Shown: piece after piece, positions 10,242-13,580 of the stretch
Layout of the letters: each line of letters begins with the position of its first letter
Position numbering within the stretch: the stretch's first letter is position 1
NCBI GenBank assembly: GCA_014621425.1
Contig: JAANBB010000713.1
Location: 1 to 13,580, forward strand
Direction: 5' to 3'
DNA from: Cylindrodendrum hubeiense
Taxonomy: Eukaryota; Ascomycota; Sordariomycetes; Hypocreales; Nectriaceae
DNA length: 13,580 bases
Program-made: the position numbers and the translations under genes
Notes under the pieces: model-generated
Database searches by the model: none
Told to the model about the DNA's origin: nothing
The model's input: only the letters and a program-made list of their open reading frames with translations

Positions 10242-11379
10242 CTAGGGGGCCTCGAAGTCCTCGTCTCCGACCTGAAGGGGCGGGGGCTGGAAGGCGCTCT
10301 GAGTACGGACCCATCCGGCGATACGGAAGACATCAGCGTTCGTTATGGCGTTATGAATAATATTCCGCCAAAAGTCGATTTTGGCATTCTTGACGATCTT
10401 GCGGAAGTCATCCCTGGCTAGCAGGGCAGGTCCCAGCTCCTCGGGGTCCCATCGTTTCGCTGCTTGGTATCGGGCGTGGGCTTTGGCGCAGTCCTTGGTC
10501 CACCAGGACGCGGAGCGCCCTTTCTGTTGAGGGCATCGGCCGACGATTCGTATCGCATGTCTAGCAGCTGGGCCGCTGTGATGTCTAGTTCGTCGGCTGT
10601 TATTGCGGTCGTTGTGAGGAAGTCTCGTCCGAGCGAGACGACCTCAGCGAGACGGGCCAGGTCCTTGGGTTCCGAGACCTGGATCCGGCTGGGCTGTGGG
10701 GGGCTTGATCGCGTGATTGGAAGGATAATACTGAGAGTATAATAGTCAGAGCTGGTGGCGAGGTGGTCCTCGACCCTAGCTTGTGCGGTAGAGATATTCG
10801 AGATTGCAAGATCAAGAATATTATCGTATTTATTAGTAGGCTAGTTCAGCTAGTTTAAGATAGCTAAATCGTTGTCGTTAATCTACGAGGCGATCTGGGC
10901 TCTTTGGCTCCGATGGGATCCGGCTTGCCAGAGTGTATGGGAGGTATTGAAATCTCCTACGATAAGATAATAGCCAGGGACGGTCCAGCTATCTAGGAAG
11001 TCTAGGGTCTCTAGCGTATCCAGTTAGCGGTAGATATTGAGGAAAGAGATACCACTAGCTCGTGTTAGAAGGATATCTCGGGAAGGCGTGGGCTTGAGCT
11101 TGTCAGCGTTTAGCTTACTGCGGAGGAATACGTAAGTCATAACCCTCGGACGTGTAATATTTCCCTCCCAAGCCGATGTGGGAGAGAAGGTTTGGAATTT
11201 ATTGTATAACGGTTATTCCTCGTACTGGTCCAAGGCTCTTGGAGCATTATAATGTTATATCCGCTTCTATCGGCATGGGCCAGCGCACACTCGTGCGAGG
11301 CCGAGTCATTGACGACATTGGATTGGAAGATGCGTAATAGTCTCTTGTCAGTGGTCTATTGCGAAGGTCGTCGTCTCAT
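10242..11379 (-). pseudogene. LINE ORF2 fragment: apurinic-type endonuclease, reverse transcriptase absent
   Basis: Endonuclease landmarks appear in order on the minus strand: LLRIFQSNV near 11350, IIMLQEPW near 11256-11233, RVMTYV near 11140, VGDFNTSHTLW near 10950, ILDLAIS near 10815 and DHLATSSDYY near 10770. The linker to the reverse transcriptase follows (SASWWTKDC near 10505, then QSAFQPPPLQV near 10270). The frame is broken near 11150 and by an apparent one-base loss near 10515-10523. In-frame stops lie at 11356-11358, 11024-11026, 10883-10885, 10850-10852, 10841-10843 and 10242-10244. The endonuclease normally nicks target DNA for reverse transcription. Nothing after the linker resembles a reverse transcriptase. 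Confidence 0.85.
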
Positions 11380-12784
11380 TAGATCGGGATCTCAGGGGCC
11401 TGGCGTCTGCGCAGGTGCGGTGAGGGTGGGGGCGTTCCTCCCGTAGGTCGTAGGATCAGGGCCTCGCAAGGCAACGAGGGCCGGAGACAAAGGGCCGGCG
11501 GCGGCTGCGGCTGCCTCCGGGTGGGGCTGGTGGAACAGCCGCTTGCTGATCTCTCTGATTCCCTTCTTTTCGAGGCGGTTGAGCCTTTTGATAGCTCCGT
11601 CTTGGCGTCTGGGCCGGGCAGCGCAGGTCCTCTCGTTAGATGGGTGGGGCCTCGGCAATTGAGGCACTGGGTCTCGTGTTCACAGGGCATCCCCTCGTAG
11701 GGGTCCCTTCCGCAGCTGACACTGCGGGCGTCTCGGTCACATCTGTGTCTCGAGTGGTAGTCCCAGCAAAGATTGCACTGGTTGGGCTTGGCGGCTTTTC
11801 GGATCATCCCAAAGAGACAGAACGGGTGCTTCGGTTCTTCAAGGAAGGAGATAAGTAGAGTCTTTATCGGCTGTGTGGATTCGTCATACGGGAGGGTTAG
11901 CAGCTAATAGCTCGGAGGCCCATCTGGGCTTCCACTTCGTCTCTCAGGACGGCTTCGTAGTCTACGGTTTTTCCTGTCAGATCTGCTAGGGTCCTGGAAC
12001 AGTCGGCGACCATATACATAATCCATCTCACCACAAGCTCAATAGCGTCGGCTCCCAAGGTCGGCGCCCAGCAAGCTTCTTCGTTGATAATCTTGTTTCG
12101 GATATCAAGGTTCGTGGGGCGGATGGCCCAGCCGAGCTTGATATCTAGCTTGTCGGCCAAGTGGGTTCGTATCGTGAAGCGTTGCTTGTCCCAGGCAGGG
12201 GAATTCTCGTGGAGCTGTGCGAAGACCCTGGGATCATAATAGGCCACAGCAGAGTTTCCCTCTTGCTGTTCCTGGGGGCGTCGGGTCTGGCGGGGCCCAG
12301 GGCATCGTCGTAGGGGGTCAGGGGCGTTCCCACGGGTCGGGGCTGGCTGGAAGTCGTTGAATTCGGGCGGCGCGGCGCGGCGCGTTGGGATATCAGCTAC
12401 GAGGGCAGAAGCGTATGATTGGACGCGCTGCGGTTGCGATTGCGGCTGGCTATCACTGTTCAGAGCACTTGCCCAATGGTTGAGGAAGCTCTGTGACATC
12501 CGCTCGGCAAAGCGGAATGTACACCCCGTCCGGAACCGCTTCGCTATTTCATCAAAGGCTGTGCAGAAGGTCCGGAAGACTTTAATTTTGTCGTCAAGAA
12601 TAGCCTGGCTTTCGAGGGCGACGCCGGCTGCAGCGGCGGAGAGGTTGATGGTGAGAGCAGGCTCCGAGGTCTTGCTGTGTTCGAAGACACCGCTGCTGGG
12701 AGGGCTAGGTCGGGCTGGAAGGTCTGCTAGGAGGTCTGCTAGAGGGTCTTCCAGGAGCTCTGCCAGTTCGATCACATCGAACAT
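11379..12784 (-). pseudogene. LINE ORF1 (gag-like, zinc-knuckle protein), frameshifted
   Basis: The first open segment, 12784-11897, encodes 295 residues from an ATG. It ends in the conserved ORF1 core: DPRVFAQLHENSPAW (about 184-198), LGWAIRPTNLDIRNK (about 217-231) and a DEVEAQMGL end (about 282-290). A frameshift near 11880-11900 moves the continuation (PIKTLLISFLEEPKHPF, then the knuckles) to another frame. The knuckle region has CNLCWDYHSRHRC and a CLNCRGP motif. A second shift near 11645 separates CLNCRGP from the expected HPSNERTCAARP continuation. ORF1 proteins bind element RNA; this copy cannot make an intact one. Two frames reach the end of the region, stopping at 11392 and 11379. 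Confidence 0.85.
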
Positions 12785-13433
12785 ACTGATATGGATGAGG
12801 CCTCATCTCTCAAGAGGACCGAGCCTAGCGCGGGGGGGATATCCCGGCGGATCCTCCTGAATTTAGTTCATTGGCACCTTTCAGCTCGATTGTACCGATT
12901 GTTACATTGTGACGGGGTTCACACAATCCTCCAATGTGCCGACCTCAGAGTGGTGAGATTGAGAGTAATACACCGCTCAAGGAAAGGGGGGCTCGGAGGT
13001 ACCCTAGATCAAACCGTTACGACCTATAGACAAGATTCATCCTTCAACAGCCAAGACTAGATCGACCCACCGGTATAAGCTTAAAATTAACGCATTTAGT
13101 CCCACCCTTCAACATGCGCACCAACATGACCTGATGGTGACGGCAAGTGTGATTCCGCTGTCAGAATCGAGAAATGGGACCATGGGGTTGATAGTGCTCG
13201 GCCACGTAAACTCACGCCAATTGGCCTGCGAAATTGAATAGGTGGGCCCATCCTTCAGCTACCAATGCTCATCTGTGGAGTACTCCACCTGCTTGCTAAA
13301 CCAACCAACGATAGTGCTTGGATACGGTGGCACATTAGACAAGGCCCGCCAAAGTGCAATAACTCAAAATCCGGAAATCACGCCCCGCATCCCTCAATGC
13401 TAGGAAATCCCTCACCAGCTATTATTGATTGCA
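12785..13433. other. Intergenic region between LINE and the right-edge gene; no gene seen
   Basis: The first 50-60 bases may be the LINE's 5' untranslated region, after which the sequence looks like ordinary intergenic DNA. Open frames here are short and unrecognised. The last 200 bases must hold the promoter of the gene starting at 13434, but I see no clear TATA or other element. Confidence 0.45.
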
Positions 13434-13580
13434 ATGCCACGACCAAAGAGAGACCTTACGTCCGTACGAGACGTCATTCAGTCTCAGTTTGATCAAGGTC
13501 AAACATATCAGCAGATTCTTGATGATATCAATCGTCGCCTTTTAGCGCAGGGGGATCAAACTATCAGTCTTCGTACATTG
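13434..13580 (+). CDS. N-terminus of a Clr5/helix-turn-helix-like protein, cut by window edge
   Basis: An ATG at 13434 (GCAATGCC) opens a frame of 49 codons running to the end of the window. The residues, MPRPKRDLTSVRDVI followed by YQQILDDINRRL and ending QTISLRTL, match the pattern of a Clr5-type or homeodomain-like helix-turn-helix at the start of many fungal proteins: a basic start, a first helix, a YxxI helix and an ISxRTL recognition segment. Such N-termini occur on predicted DNA-binding proteins and on transposon-related or integrase-like fungal proteins. The rest of the protein is not visible, so which it is cannot be decided. A later exon or domain outside the window is needed. Confidence 0.7.
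   Translation, partial: MPRPKRDLTSVRDVIQSQFDQGQTYQQILDDINRRLLAQGDQTISLRTL

Larger units (their letters stand above)
10242..12784 (-). mobile_element. Degenerate, 3'-truncated non-LTR retrotransposon (Tad-like LINE)
   Basis: The order on the minus strand is that of a fungal non-LTR element: a gag-like ORF1 with CCHC knuckles, then an apurinic-type endonuclease. Homology ends just after the QSAFQPPPLQV motif that normally leads into the reverse transcriptase. No reverse transcriptase, RNase H or 3' tail follows. At least four frameshifts and several in-frame TAG/TAA codons rule out activity. The Gln-to-stop look of many of these fits C-to-T change such as repeat-induced point mutation, though this is inferred without a reference copy. 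The 5' end is probably slightly upstream of 12784. Loss of the 3' half is unusual, since LINE copies normally lose the 5' end, so a later deletion or rearrangement is likely. Confidence 0.88.

Noticed and set aside
12357..12860. 167-codon plus-strand open frame
   Set aside because: It is antisense to the LINE ORF1, whose minus-strand translation has recognisable gag features.

Overview
This is a gene-sparse, accessory-looking stretch of a filamentous ascomycete nuclear genome. The evidence is short spliceosomal introns (43-99 bp, GTRNGT-type donors, CTAAC/CTAAT/CTGAC branch sites shortly before the AG), a fungal NACHT-WD40 receptor, a fungus-type GH47 mannosidase and a decayed Tad-like LINE. 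The exact genus cannot be read from the sequence. Two undetermined bases lie at 42 and 47.

Layout, left to right. (1) 1-2567, minus: a three-exon STAND/NLR-type receptor with a Helo-like/SesA-like N-terminal domain, a NACHT NTPase and WD40 repeats. It runs off the left edge, and its visible WD40 repeats are nearly identical at DNA level. (2) 2568-3389: no gene seen; three CACGTG boxes. (3) 3390-5101, minus: a three-exon, type I membrane, pepsin-like protein that lacks both catalytic aspartates. (4) 5102-5726: a divergent promoter carrying a 7-bp minisatellite. (5) 5727-7437, plus: a two-exon GH47 class I alpha-1,2-mannosidase of the secretory pathway. (6) 7541-7985: a 445-bp segment bounded by imperfect inverted repeats, a MITE candidate. 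A further copy of the repeat lies inverted at 9897-9925. (7) 8129-9287, minus: a four-exon secreted, Kex2-type processed, cysteine-rich precursor lying between those repeat copies. Its apparent internal stops disappear once three introns are recognised. (8) 9742-10241, minus: weak coding-like remnants. (9) 10242-12784, minus: a frameshifted LINE with ORF1 (gag with zinc knuckles) and the endonuclease half of ORF2; the reverse transcriptase is missing. (10) 12785-13433: no gene seen. (11) 13434-13580, plus: the first 49 codons of a gene with a Clr5/helix-turn-helix-like N-terminus, cut by the right edge.

The genes do not form one pathway. The protease-like protein and the mannosidase are a divergent pair, both destined for the secretory route. 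The NLR, the secreted cysteine-rich precursor and the transposon debris are typical of a fast-evolving, self/non-self or antagonism-related accessory region. That functional reading is inference. All exon joins were made by hand from splice signals and reading frame; none has transcript support here.
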